A stretch of DNA of 50,591 bases, from assembly GCA_035493895.1 (NCBI GenBank), contig DATJHM010000311.1, forward strand, positions 1-50,591, given 5' to 3'. Made by a program: the position numbers and the translations under genes. Each line of letters starts with the position of its first letter. Within the stretch, counting starts at the first letter, position 1. The DNA comes from DATJHM01 sp035493895 (lineage in GTDB: Bacteria; Chloroflexota; Ktedonobacteria; Ktedonobacterales; Ktedonobacteraceae). This document shows, piece after piece, positions 26,901 to 34,630 of this stretch. Below the pieces are notes generated by a model. That model had not been told where the DNA came from, did not search any database, and saw only the letters and a list, made by a program, of their open reading frames with translations.

Positions 26901-27554
26901 ACCACCGCGATAGTGGCCAGCACGCTGCCCTGCTTGCAGGATGGACTCGACATTATCCAGAATAAGCAGGCAACGATGACGACGCAAATAGTGAACGAGC
27001 AAAGATATTTGCGCATCGATCATTTCTGGGAGCTGAATCTGTTGCTGCTGAGAAAGAAATTGAATACAGTCTTTGAGGATCTGCTTGAGGGTGGGAGCAT
27101 TTTGGAGTGAGCGCCAGAAAATAAAGTCGAAAGAGCCTTTGATCTTTTCGGCCACTTTTCTGGTAAGAGCCGTTTTGCCGACGCCACCAATGCCCAGCAC
27201 GGCCACCATATGGCAATGATCATGAGCAATCCACTGCACCAGATCGGCGCATTCCTGGTCACGTCCATAAAAATTTGTGACCTGGGGTGCCACCTCCCAA
27301 TCTTCCCAGAAGCCCGGGGGAAGTTCCGGTTCACTCATGTCTGGCACTTCCAGGAGTCCCATCTCTTCAGCATTTTTGCCGAAAAGCTCACAGATTCGCT
27401 GGCGCAGGGAAGGTTGAGGGAACGTCTCCTTACTTTCCCAGCGGGCTACTGTTTTAACGTCACAACCCAGTTTTTCTGCAACGTAGGGACGTGACCAGGC
27501 ACGCCGCTGACGCTCCTGCTGAAATTGGACATGAAAAGGCAAATGTTGTGTCAT
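23997..27554 (-). CDS. HTH / NB-ARC (STAND) NTPase with 14 WD40 repeats
   Basis: Giant signal-transduction ATPase of 1185 aa, NLR-like in layout. An N-terminal XRE-type helix-turn-helix (about 8-60, WSRPYVAEKLGCDVKTVARWE) precedes an NB-ARC domain. The latter has P-loop GIGGVGKTALTRK, Walker B CLLILDNVES and a TSREKP sensor. A winged-helix region and a short pentapeptide-like stretch (LRGADFSHLRVRQAHL) follow. Fourteen WD repeats (VWSVAFSPDG..LASGSDDQTIRLWDV type) cover the last 540 residues, enough for two seven-bladed propellers. ATG 27554 is preferred because GGGG lies six bases upstream; ATG 27560 is two codons longer. It faces the lanthipeptide genes with 38 bases between stops. It may be a regulator, a defence sensor or both; the effector is not evident beyond the HTH. 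Confidence 0.92.
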   Translation of the reverse strand: MTQHLPFHVQFQQERQRRAWSRPYVAEKLGCDVKTVARWESKETFPQPSLRQRICELFGKNAEEMGLLEVPDMSEPELPPGFWEDWEVAPQVTNFYGRDQECADLVQWIAHDHCHMVAVLGIGGVGKTALTRKVAEKIKGSFDFIFWRSLQNAPTLKQILKDCIQFLSQQQQIQLPEMIDAQISLLVHYLRRHRCLLILDNVESILQAGQRAGHYRGGYEEYGHLFQYVGEADHQSCLLLTSREKPREVAHLEGQMSLVRSLPLSGVKQAEGQQILRDKGLIGSGKQWATLVRLYSGNPLALKLVSEFILEVFAGDIAQFLQEENIAFGDINDLLDQHFQRLSVQEQEIMHWLAIEREMVSVEDIALKLAFPVSRVTLREAFHSLRRRSMVEVSGPPALFTLQPVIMEYMTARLVKRACEDFSTETSGIWAQFALMTSQARDYVRDSQIHLILQPVADYLLTAFGGAGLEEKLKQKLAQLRQERVPQSGYVAGNILNLLVHLQYKLRGADFSHLRVRQAHLRNVSLPEADFSFSQFDESTFTNAFGSVLSVAFSPQQDYFATGTATGDIWIYEVQSGTPVFSCQGHTDGVWSVAFSPDGSLLASSSDDQSIRLWDVSSRNGGHCLKTLQDKMDRVRALAFSPDGSLLASGSDDQLVRLWEVQTGLCRNILRGHSNRVWSVAFRPDGRMLASGSTDLTIRLWSLEEPQTPDSCLKIFRGHDDWVRSVAFSPDGALLVSGSDDRTVRLWRVDGVDDQERQATACLGTLQGHVSPVWSVAFSPDGHAFASGSEDHTIRLWSIGEQNSAHCVRVLQDHTHGVRAVAFNRDGRLLASGGEDHVCRVWDASNGHCLKTLQGYTNRVRSLAFSPDSRVLASGNEDQMIHLWSVEGQNSGRDLKPLQDRAHGVKVIAFHPDGGMLASGGEDQTVRLWDTNSGLCRTTLRAHTAWVQAVAFSPDGKTLASGAEDQTICLWEVSSGTLRTTLAGHTSWVRSLAFHPGGQLLASCGDDQTIRLWQLSTGQCSKILHGHTGNVRFVTFSPDGQMLASGSEDQTVRLWDVNTGQEIDVLPGHKRWVRCVAFSPDGRVLASSGDDQTIRLWNRDDRSQPVRMLQGHTDRIRWIAFSPDGRFLASGSDDGSIRLWDWQNARFERTLVSERPYERMNITAVRGLTDAQKASLRTLGAFENA

Positions 27555-27828
27555 GTACATCCCCGCATATCTTTATGCTGACACGCTATAGAATACCAAA
27601 TAACTTGATATCCACTAAAAAATCGCTCTCTCTCTAGAGACACATTCTATTTCGTTTTCTACAATACTTCAAATCGCACATACATTTCTCCCCATAAAGG
27701 ATGTACGGCCCCATGAAGCAGGCAATATGTGGTATGGTTACATACAAGATCGTCGATACGACGGTCGCCCCTCGTCTGCGTACAAATATGCAGTGACAAC
27801 CATCAATTGTATGAAAGGCAACGATACT

Positions 27829-28800
27829 ATGGCAATACAATTTGGCATTGGCATTCCTCAAGGTTGGACCATGGATATGGTAGAAATCGCCGATCCTGAG
27901 GAAAAGTACGAGGCAATGACACGAGCCGCAAAAGAAGCGGATCGGCTGAAATACGACTCAATCTGGTTATTTGACCATTTCCACACCGTTCCTACCCCCG
28001 AATTAGAGACAACCTTCGAATGCTTCACCGCACTGGCCGGATTGGCACGCGATACGCAGCACGTCAAGCTCGGGCAGATGGCCACCTGCAACGGCTATCG
28101 CAATCCAGCGTTACTCGCCAAGATTGGCTCGACGATTGACGTCATGAGCCACGGACGTTTTATTCTCGGCTTCGGGGCTGGCTGGTACGAGCATGAGTAC
28201 CGGGCCTATGGCTATGGCTATCCTGACACACGTGAGCGTATGGCGCGTTTCCGCGAGGCGACCCAGATTATTCGCAGTATGTGGACGGAGAACTATCCGA
28301 CATTTAGCGGAAAATATTACAGCATTGATAAACCGATCAATGAGCCGAAGGGTGTGCAGAAGCCTCATCCGCCATTGTGGCTGGCTGGGAGTGGCGAAAA
28401 GGTGACCCTGAAGATGGTCGCGCAATGGGGCGATGGCTGCAACGTCTCGGGCAATGATCCGCTCAATGTACGCCACAAGCTGAACGTCTTGCGCGAGCAT
28501 TGCGCAACCTTTGGGCGTAACTTCGACGACCTCTCACGCTCAGTCAGTCTGACGACCTACCTGGTAGATAGCGAGGCAACGGCAGAGGCCGAGACGGCAG
28601 AGGCACGGAAAGGCGAGGATTTTGCTAAATTTGCGGAGCGCGTGAAAGTGGTTACAGCGCCTCAGTTGATCACCTATCTGGAGACCTTGATTGAGGAAGG
28701 CGCAAACTATTTCATTTTCTACTTCCCCCGCACCGCCTACGATCATACCCAGATGCAGAAACTTGCCAGCGATGTATTCCCCCATTTTCGCCAGGCTTAA
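27829..28800 (+). CDS. LLM-class (luciferase-like, probably F420-dependent) oxidoreductase
   Basis: Cytosolic TIM-barrel flavin/F420 oxidoreductase of 323 aa. It begins MAIQFGIGIPQGW. Family features include SIWLFDHFH, LGQMATCNGYRNPALLAKIGSTID, FILGFGAGWYEHEYRAYG, REATQIIRSMW and PHPPLWLAGSGE. The reading frame is open to 27727, but ATG 27829 gives the canonical family N-terminus and has GAAAGG ten bases before it. The substrate is unknown. It is single-gene, divergent from the NB-ARC gene across 274 bases, and convergent with a MOSC gene. Confidence 0.9.
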   Translation: MAIQFGIGIPQGWTMDMVEIADPEEKYEAMTRAAKEADRLKYDSIWLFDHFHTVPTPELETTFECFTALAGLARDTQHVKLGQMATCNGYRNPALLAKIGSTIDVMSHGRFILGFGAGWYEHEYRAYGYGYPDTRERMARFREATQIIRSMWTENYPTFSGKYYSIDKPINEPKGVQKPHPPLWLAGSGEKVTLKMVAQWGDGCNVSGNDPLNVRHKLNVLREHCATFGRNFDDLSRSVSLTTYLVDSEATAEAETAEARKGEDFAKFAERVKVVTAPQLITYLETLIEEGANYFIFYFPRTAYDHTQMQKLASDVFPHFRQA

Positions 28801-28820
28801 ATAAACTAACATCATTTAAT

Positions 28821-28848
28821 GCCAGGACCTATCACAACGGGTCCTGGC
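28821..28848. terminator. Bidirectional terminator hairpin between convergent genes
   Basis: GCCAGGACC (28821-28829) and GGTCCTGGC (28840-28848) form a perfect 9-bp stem in the 53-base gap between the oxidoreductase and MOSC stops. AT-rich sequence flanks both sides, so it can serve both strands. Confidence 0.7.
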
Positions 28849-28853
28849 AGGTC

Positions 28854-29633
28854 TCATAAAAGGCTCAACTGGTCTCCCACCCGTAATAACTTTCCCGCTT
28901 CCGAAACTGGCACACGTGTATTGCAGCTCAGACGGTAAAAATGGTTAAAGCGGGACGGTGTGGACCAGGATGGAAGATGCTCTTTGCGCTTTTGCATGAA
29001 GATCTCTTGAAAGTGAGGTAATACCTCGCCTGTCCTGGCATCACGCGAAGGCACAACACAGCGCTGGCAGGGATTTGTTCCCTCAAAAAGAACATCCCCA
29101 ATACAAAATGACACTACCTCATCCGCGTCAGCAAAAAGCCTATCCTCCCAGAAAGGCGGTACGCCGTCGATTTCCAGATTGGCACGAAAGCGCAGCCTCA
29201 TCTCCTGCTCATCAAAACCGGGAAACCAGGAAGCGACCTCTTGCAGCGTCGCAGTACTGATCACCGTCGGACCAGAAGCTTTTGTGTCATCAGGGAAACC
29301 AGTCACCATATTCTCAACAAGCGTCACAGCACGGTCAAAATAGGTACTCAGCCAGGCATTCAGCTTTGCACGCTCGTCATCTAACGCGAAGATATATTCT
29401 TGCGCAGTATCCTGTACACGCAGGGCCAGCGTTCTCTCCTCGCCAGAAAAGTGAGAGCGCAAACGATGTACTTTGGCGTTGCGCTTGCCATTGATAAACT
29501 TCCCCTGCTCATCAAAAAGAGCAAACGCACGATCGTGCATCAGAGCGCCACTGGCAAGCAGCGTTGCACTGGAGAGAGAGAGACTATCGAGCGCCTTCAC
29601 GGGATAAATGGAGATACGCGAGAGATAAGCCAT
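28854..29633 (-). CDS. MOSC domain protein 1
   Basis: 259 aa with an N-terminal MOSC_N beta-barrel (RISIYPVKALDSLSL, DRAFALFDEQG) and a C-terminal MOSC domain. The conserved Cys lies in GTNPCQRCVVPSRD. The family is related to the C-terminal part of molybdenum-cofactor sulfurases and to mARC/YcbX-type proteins that bind Mo cofactor. A YcbX-like reductase role for N-hydroxylated compounds is possible. No ferredoxin domain is fused. A second MOSC gene lies 165 bases upstream on the same strand. Confidence 0.9.
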   Translation of the reverse strand: MAYLSRISIYPVKALDSLSLSSATLLASGALMHDRAFALFDEQGKFINGKRNAKVHRLRSHFSGEERTLALRVQDTAQEYIFALDDERAKLNAWLSTYFDRAVTLVENMVTGFPDDTKASGPTVISTATLQEVASWFPGFDEQEMRLRFRANLEIDGVPPFWEDRLFADADEVVSFCIGDVLFEGTNPCQRCVVPSRDARTGEVLPHFQEIFMQKRKEHLPSWSTPSRFNHFYRLSCNTRVPVSEAGKLLRVGDQLSLL

Positions 29634-29740
29634 GTTTTTCGTGCTTCCTACCTATTTTCTCTATGATGAAAGTTATGGGAGCTCTTTCTGCAAGCTCGCC
29701 CATTGCCGCAATCGCCTGTTGAGCCTGCTGGATCAATCGC

Positions 29741-29782
29741 GTTCGCGGACGCCATTGCGCTGCGGCTCCATGGCGTCCCTAC
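29741..29782 (+). repeat. Dispersed 42-bp hairpin repeat, copy 3
   Basis: 39 of 42 positions match 5367-5408. GGACGCCAT and ATGGCGTCC form a perfect 9-bp stem around a 14-base loop. It sits in the 165-base spacer between the two MOSC genes. Confidence 0.75.
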
Positions 29783-29798
29783 TGCTTTAAAGCGGGTA

Positions 29799-30617
29799 TT
29801 AGAGCAGGCGTAACACATCGTTGCGGTGAATTATACCACCCTGCAAGACAGTAGCATATACGCCGACGTGAGCCTGATTATGCCGGGCAACAGTGCGCAG
29901 GATCCCGAGATCTCGGGGCAAATCACCCTGGGGAAGCGTCGTCATCACACAGCGTGGGCAGGAGCTCGTCACGCTCAAACGCACCTCATCCCCGATAGCC
30001 AGCGTACGACCGACCCAGGCATTCTCGATAAAATCCTTCTCATCCGCCTGAACCACGATATTGGGACGGAAGCGCCGCACCTCAAAACGTCCCTGCGGAT
30101 ATAGCTCACGCAAGCGATCGAGCGTTGAAGTAGTGAGAATATGGATGGGGGCCAGATCAAAAAACGTATTGGCGGGCATAGATTCATCCGTCACCACATT
30201 ATGATAGGTAATCCCCTCCACCTCGGGCCAGAACTCTTCCAGATTCGGATCAGACAGCGTGGCCTGACTGAGCGTCACCGTGCGTTCGAGCGCCTGCGAT
30301 AACAGTGCGTTGAAATCGCTCTGCTGTGTGCTGACGATGCGCCCATCAGGCAAGGTCACGCGCACAGCAGGCAGGGCATTCTTCGCCAGCGGCGGCTCCA
30401 CAAAGGCGGCACGAAAATCAAAGAGCCTCGGCCATTTGCGTGGATTCTTCGCACTGGCAACTTTCCCAGTCTCAGCATCTACCAGAGCAAAAACGCGATC
30501 CCCCAGGATAGATTCGCCCGTCACCATCGCAGCATTGAGCTCCTCACCAAGCATCGATTTGATGGGATAGCGCCAGAGCGTAGCAACCTGACCAACAGCG
30601 GTCGATGTATCAGACAT
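29799..30617 (-). CDS. MOSC domain protein 2
   Basis: 272 aa. The MOSC_N domain starts VGQVATLWRYPIKSMLGEEL, with DRVFALVDAETG. The MOSC core ends with the Cys-bearing VTSSCPRCVMTTLPQGDL and GVYATVLQGG. It is distantly paralogous to the downstream MOSC protein. ATG 30617 is chosen because AAAGGAG lies six bases upstream; the longer open frame to 30728 runs into the inverted-repeat element. A molybdenum-cofactor-binding role is inferred from family only. Confidence 0.9.
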   Translation of the reverse strand: MSDTSTAVGQVATLWRYPIKSMLGEELNAAMVTGESILGDRVFALVDAETGKVASAKNPRKWPRLFDFRAAFVEPPLAKNALPAVRVTLPDGRIVSTQQSDFNALLSQALERTVTLSQATLSDPNLEEFWPEVEGITYHNVVTDESMPANTFFDLAPIHILTTSTLDRLRELYPQGRFEVRRFRPNIVVQADEKDFIENAWVGRTLAIGDEVRLSVTSSCPRCVMTTLPQGDLPRDLGILRTVARHNQAHVGVYATVLQGGIIHRNDVLRLL

Positions 30618-30693
30618 AACATGCTCCTTTTTCATTAAATAGAAACAGGGATTGATCATCCTCATAGGCATAAAGATAAGAAACGTCCATCCT

Positions 30694-30781
30694 CCCGTAG
30701 AGGCGTTGTTTATCTGCGTCGGGGGCAACCATCAGCCAGGTTTGTCCGTGCCCTGGCACAGATAAACAGTGCCTCTACGGG
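30694..30781 (+). repeat. MITE-like imperfect inverted repeat
   Basis: The 23-bp arms 30694-30716 (CCCGTAGAGGCGTTGTTTATCTG on plus) and 30759-30781 are inverted copies with two mismatches, separated by 42 bases. AGAAACGTCCA flanks the region as direct copies at 30679-30689 and 30835-30845, a possible target duplication of a slightly larger insertion. It has no coding capacity. It could also act as a hairpin terminator for the permease transcript. Confidence 0.7.
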
Positions 30782-30858
30782 ATTAAATGGGCAAGGGATG
30801 ACCCCCAGCCCATACGCCATTGATCGATCAGATCAGAAACGTCCAAAGCATTATCATG

Positions 30859-32331
30859 TCAGTCCAGTTCTGGCACCATCTCGTTGATCAGCACAGGCTC
30901 CTGCAACGTCTCCTGTGAGAAGAGGCGGTGGGTTGACTCCAGATCGCGTTCGATCTCCTCAATTTTGTCCGGTGAACGACGGCTGACGACGAACAGCCAG
31001 CCTCCACCGACCGCCATATAGACCAGGAAGATGTAAGGGAACAAATTGACAGGATACGCAGGCACAGGATAGAACAGACTCACCGCAGGATAGAGCAGAC
31101 ACAGGATAGCCAGCAGCGAAATAACGACATTCCCCGCCTTCAGATTACCATCGTGATAGAGATATACCGGAGCGGCAATTGAGATCAAGAAGTAAGAAGT
31201 CAGAAAGCCAATCGCCCCAAACGTTCCCACATCATTGTATGCATCCTGCGTCGCCATTCCGGCAAGAGTCAGAATCATAGGCACAAGCACCATCAACACA
31301 ATCGTCACCGTCACAGCCACATGCGGCGTTTTGTGCAACGGATGGGCACTACCGATTGCCGTATGTAATACTCCATGGCGACCCATAGGATAGATAATAC
31401 GAGCGCCAGCATTCAGGCAAGACAGCGAGAGCGAGAAAAAGGTCAGCATCGCCCCGATTGACAGCGGCACCTTGAGGAAGCCAATCCCCACCTGATCGGC
31501 CAGCACATTCAGAGGAGCCGTAAGCTGATCGAGAGAAGGAGTATTGCCCCGCAAACCGAAAACCTCTACATACGCAATAAAGACAAAAAAGAGACCCGTC
31601 AGAATCAAGCTCCAGATCACAGCACGCGGAATAGAACGCAGAGGATTTTTCGCCTCCTCGCCCAGAGCAGTCGCGCTCTCGAACCCCACAAGGCTAAAAA
31701 TAGCCGCGATCACCCCCAGACCGATACCCGAAAAGCTAATCCCCTTGAGGCTCACCTGACCGATGTCGATCGCAAAACCATGTCGAGCAAGCACAACAAT
31801 CGCCAGACAAATGATCAGCGTCACCGAAAGGCCTTCCAGAATCAGCATGAGCATGGCAGAGAGTTTGATATCTCGATACGCCAGAAACCAGCACACCACG
31901 CCACTGATAAGGAAGAAAACAACCGGCGGCACACTGATACCGATAAAGCCCAGCAACTGGTCGGCAAAAATGGCAAAACCCGTCATGCCAGCCATACCAA
32001 TAAAGAGATAGGCCCAGATCAAGGTCCAGCCAGAGAGCACCCCAAAACGTGCGCCCAGGCCGCGACCAGTGTAGGCATACATGGAACCCGGAGAAGTGGA
32101 ACGACGTGCAAACTGGTTCAAATTGAACACAACAAACAACAACATAATCGTGCCAAAAAGATAGGCCAGCCACGTTCCCTGGCCCGCACTGGCAAACGCC
32201 AGGGGAATGAGCAGTGCCGCCGTCATCGTGGGTGCAATCAGCGCGATCGATTGGGCCAGCACTTCGGGAAAAGAGAGGCAATTCGGACGAAGGCCGGTCC
32301 TGGCGTGGGTGTGCTGCTCTTCGATTTTCAT
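30859..32331 (-). CDS. APC-superfamily amino acid/polyamine permease
   Basis: 490 aa, about 12 membrane helices. It has the APC N-terminal signature (ALIAPTMTAALLIPLAF), SPGSMYAYTGRGLG and the GFESATALGEEAKNPLRSIPRAV segment. The latter is conserved in amino acid permeases. Both termini are charged and cytosolic. The start ATG has CGGAGG eight bases upstream. It is divergent from a MocR-type regulator that carries an aminotransferase fold. By analogy with GabR and similar systems, the permease probably imports an amino compound sensed by that regulator. Confidence 0.92.
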   Translation of the reverse strand: MKIEEQHTHARTGLRPNCLSFPEVLAQSIALIAPTMTAALLIPLAFASAGQGTWLAYLFGTIMLLFVVFNLNQFARRSTSPGSMYAYTGRGLGARFGVLSGWTLIWAYLFIGMAGMTGFAIFADQLLGFIGISVPPVVFFLISGVVCWFLAYRDIKLSAMLMLILEGLSVTLIICLAIVVLARHGFAIDIGQVSLKGISFSGIGLGVIAAIFSLVGFESATALGEEAKNPLRSIPRAVIWSLILTGLFFVFIAYVEVFGLRGNTPSLDQLTAPLNVLADQVGIGFLKVPLSIGAMLTFFSLSLSCLNAGARIIYPMGRHGVLHTAIGSAHPLHKTPHVAVTVTIVLMVLVPMILTLAGMATQDAYNDVGTFGAIGFLTSYFLISIAAPVYLYHDGNLKAGNVVISLLAILCLLYPAVSLFYPVPAYPVNLFPYIFLVYMAVGGGWLFVVSRRSPDKIEEIERDLESTHRLFSQETLQEPVLINEMVPELD

Positions 32332-32737
32332 AGCGAAGACCTCCGAAAGACAGGAATGAAGGACAACATATCATATCGTAGATAGCTTCACTGCCAATTT
32401 CCCACTATCTGCGTGGGAGGCAGATTTCTCATCCATTGAGAGGATTTCGTGACAATCTCTGCTCTAATTTGATCATCACTATCATCTTCGACTAAACCAC
32501 CGCTCGTTCCTGACTCAAGAATATATAATGTAGTATAGCCAGCATCTTCTGGCCTCACAAGAACCAATTGTACAAAAAGCGTTAATACCACTTTCACGCT
32601 ATGGATATTTTATACATAAAATTTGATATCAGCAGAAAGCGAATTTTTCTTTTTGCGATACAATACAAACAACTTGCGGTACAATACAAGCATCATTTAT
32701 ATCCAGTTACAGCTCACTCGGTCGTTCAGGTGATGAA
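32332..32737. other. Divergent permease/regulator spacer
   Basis: 406 bases with no credible gene; a 69-codon minus-strand ORF at 32388-32597 has no ribosome site. It holds the 16-bp direct repeats at 32653-32689 and AT-rich promoter-like DNA on the regulator side. Confidence 0.6.
32653..32689 (+). promoter_or_regulatory. Putative MocR-family operator: two 16-bp direct repeats
   Basis: TTGCGATACAATACAA (32653-32668) and TTGCGGTACAATACAA (32674-32689) differ at one base and start 21 bp apart, two helical turns. They end 48 bases before the regulator start. MocR/GabR/PdxR proteins are known to bind direct repeats in such divergent spacers. TACAAT within each copy also resembles a -10 box. Confidence 0.7.
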
Positions 32738-34264
32738 ATGCATAAGCAACAAAGCGGCGTTCTATTTCTCCCATTTCACTTCGACCCGGATTCGTCCATC
32801 CCGCTATATCGTCAGCTCTATGACGAGATTCGGCATGCCATCCTGCAGGGGCAGCTCTCGGCCGGGACGCAGCTTCCTTCGACACGCGCATTAGCCAATC
32901 ACCTGAGCATTTCACGCACAACGGTCGTACTGGCCTTTGACCAGTTGCTCCTGGAAGGGTATGTCGAGGGAAAAAAGGGGAGTGGCACGTACGTTGCCTC
33001 GGTCCTCCCAGAAGATCTATTGCACAAACCGATCCCCATTCACGCAACACCCACGCCAAAGATACAGCCAGCGGGGCATGGCCTGTCAGAGCGAGGCAAA
33101 ATTCTGGCGCAAACTGATGTAGCAACCGTCCATTACTATAGCGAAGCATTGGCCTTCAGACCGGGCATTCCCGACCTGAATCACTTTCCATTCGAGATCT
33201 GGGCTCGCCTGGAGACTCAGCACTGGCAGCATGCACCCCGCGATCTTCTGGGGTATAGCCATCCAGCCGGTTACTATCCCTTACGGGTCGAGATAGCAGA
33301 GTACCTTCGAGCTGCGCGAGGAGTACAATGCACAGCGGAGCAGATTATCGTCGTCTCCGGCTCGCAACAGGCCATCGATCTGGCGGCACGATTATTGCTT
33401 GACCCGGACGATTCCGTCTGGATGGAAGATCCTGGCTACTCAGGAGCGCGTAGTGCATTGCTGGCCTCTGGAGCGCGTCTTGTGCCTGTGCCCGTCGATG
33501 CGGAAGGACTGGATGTTGCAGCAGGGATAGCCCGCGCCCCTGCTGCCCGTATCGTGTACATCACACCCTCGTATCAATTTCCCCTGGGCACCACGATGAG
33601 CCTGACACGTCGTCTCCAATTGTTGCAATGGGCCGAGCAGAGTGGCGCCTGGATGCTTGAAGACGATTATGATAGCGAGTTTCGTTATGCCGGGCGGCCG
33701 CTCTCATCATTGCAGGGACTCGACACCACGGGACAGGTCATCTACATTGGTACGTTTAGCAAGACACTTTTTCCCGGCCTGCGTCTGGGCTATCTTGTAG
33801 CTCCACCGCATCTGGTTGACGCCTTCACAGCAGCACGCGCAGTAGCAGATCGTCACTCACCAATGCTCGATCAGATCGTGCTCAGCGAGTTCATGGCCCA
33901 GGGGCACTTCGCCCGCCACATACGCCATATGCGCAGGCTCTACGCCGAACGACAGGCATATCTGATCGAAGAAGCTACTCGTGAGCTAACCGGGCTCCTC
34001 ACGATCCATCCCGCAGATGCGGGCATGCATCTCATCGGCACTCTGAACAAAGGTACACGAGCCGAAACTGTCGCGCAACAGGCAGCTCAAAAGCATCTCA
34101 TTGTCCTGGCCATGTCAGAATATAACATCGCATCACCACATCCAAACGCGATCTTGCTTGGCTATACAGCGATCACCAAACAGGAAATCAGCGCAGGAAT
34201 CAGGCAGTTAGCAAAGATAGTATCTTCAGCGAACGAAGGCAAAACGAACTCCGCTCAAACCTGA
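32738..34264 (+). CDS. MocR/PdxR-type regulator: GntR helix-turn-helix fused to PLP aminotransferase domain
   Basis: 508 aa. The N-terminal GntR winged helix (about 20-90) has IPLYRQLYDEIRHAILQGQL, LPSTRALANHLSISRTTV and YVEGKKGSGTYV. A linker leads into a fold-type I aminotransferase domain (about 130-495) with VVSGSQQAIDLAARLL, EDDYDSEFRY and the PLP lysine K342 in GTFSKTLFPGLRLGY. In this family the PLP domain is a sensor that forms an aldimine with an amino ligand or PLP itself. It is divergent from an APC permease and preceded by two strong direct repeats, so control of that transporter and of itself is likely. Confidence 0.95.
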   Translation: MHKQQSGVLFLPFHFDPDSSIPLYRQLYDEIRHAILQGQLSAGTQLPSTRALANHLSISRTTVVLAFDQLLLEGYVEGKKGSGTYVASVLPEDLLHKPIPIHATPTPKIQPAGHGLSERGKILAQTDVATVHYYSEALAFRPGIPDLNHFPFEIWARLETQHWQHAPRDLLGYSHPAGYYPLRVEIAEYLRAARGVQCTAEQIIVVSGSQQAIDLAARLLLDPDDSVWMEDPGYSGARSALLASGARLVPVPVDAEGLDVAAGIARAPAARIVYITPSYQFPLGTTMSLTRRLQLLQWAEQSGAWMLEDDYDSEFRYAGRPLSSLQGLDTTGQVIYIGTFSKTLFPGLRLGYLVAPPHLVDAFTAARAVADRHSPMLDQIVLSEFMAQGHFARHIRHMRRLYAERQAYLIEEATRELTGLLTIHPADAGMHLIGTLNKGTRAETVAQQAAQKHLIVLAMSEYNIASPHPNAILLGYTAITKQEISAGIRQLAKIVSSANEGKTNSAQT

Positions 34265-34285
34265 GAAAAAAGGCAAGAAAACCTG

Positions 34286-34314
34286 TTGACAGATCGGAGC
34301 TCATCTGGTATTAT
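34286..34314 (+). promoter_or_regulatory. Sigma70-type promoter of tRNA-Asp
   Basis: Perfect -35 TTGACA (34286-34291), a 17-base spacer and -10 TATTAT (34309-34314). The predicted start is near 34321, about 40 bases ahead of the mature tRNA. Confidence 0.85.
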
Positions 34315-34359
34315 CATTATCACGCAAGCCGTGCGATACGTACGAGCGAGCGAACAAGA

Positions 34360-34433
34360 GGAGCCGTGGTGTAGTGGCCTAACATGTCTGCCTGTCACGC
34401 AGAAGACCGCGGGTTCGAATCCCGTCGGTTCCG
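34360..34433 (+). tRNA. tRNA-Asp (anticodon GTC)
   Basis: The cloverleaf folds completely. The acceptor stem is GGAGCCG/CGGTTCC with one G-T pair, the D stem is GTGT/ACAT, and the anticodon stem is TCTGC/GCAGA. The loop CTGTCAC puts GTC at 34394-34396. The variable region has 5 bases, and the T arm is GCGGG-TTCGAAT-CCCGT. The discriminator is G34433. CCA is not encoded, so it must be added after transcription. Confidence 0.97.
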
Positions 34434-34444
34434 TTTGAACATAT

Positions 34445-34483
34445 AATGAGACGCGTTTCTAATAACGCGTCTCATTTGTTTTA
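34445..34483 (+). terminator. Rho-independent terminator after tRNA-Asp
   Basis: A perfect 13-bp stem, AATGAGACGCGTT (34445-34457) with AACGCGTCTCATT (34464-34476), has a 6-base loop and is followed by TGTTTT. It begins 12 bases after the tRNA. Confidence 0.92.
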
Positions 34484-34630
34484 CTTCATCCATGCAAACA
34501 AAGCCTCTTTCCTGCTAAACCGGTCAGCCACTACGAGCGTACATCAGGTCGTAGAGTATCCTACCTCCCATCTACACAGAAGCTTTGGGCACCATAAACT
34601 CGTACCTGCAATCGGAAGCAGATCTGCATT

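Noticed and set aside
27727..27828. N-terminal extension of the LLM oxidoreductase
   Set aside because: The residues are unlike the family, and the canonical MAIQFGIGIPQ start is at 27829.
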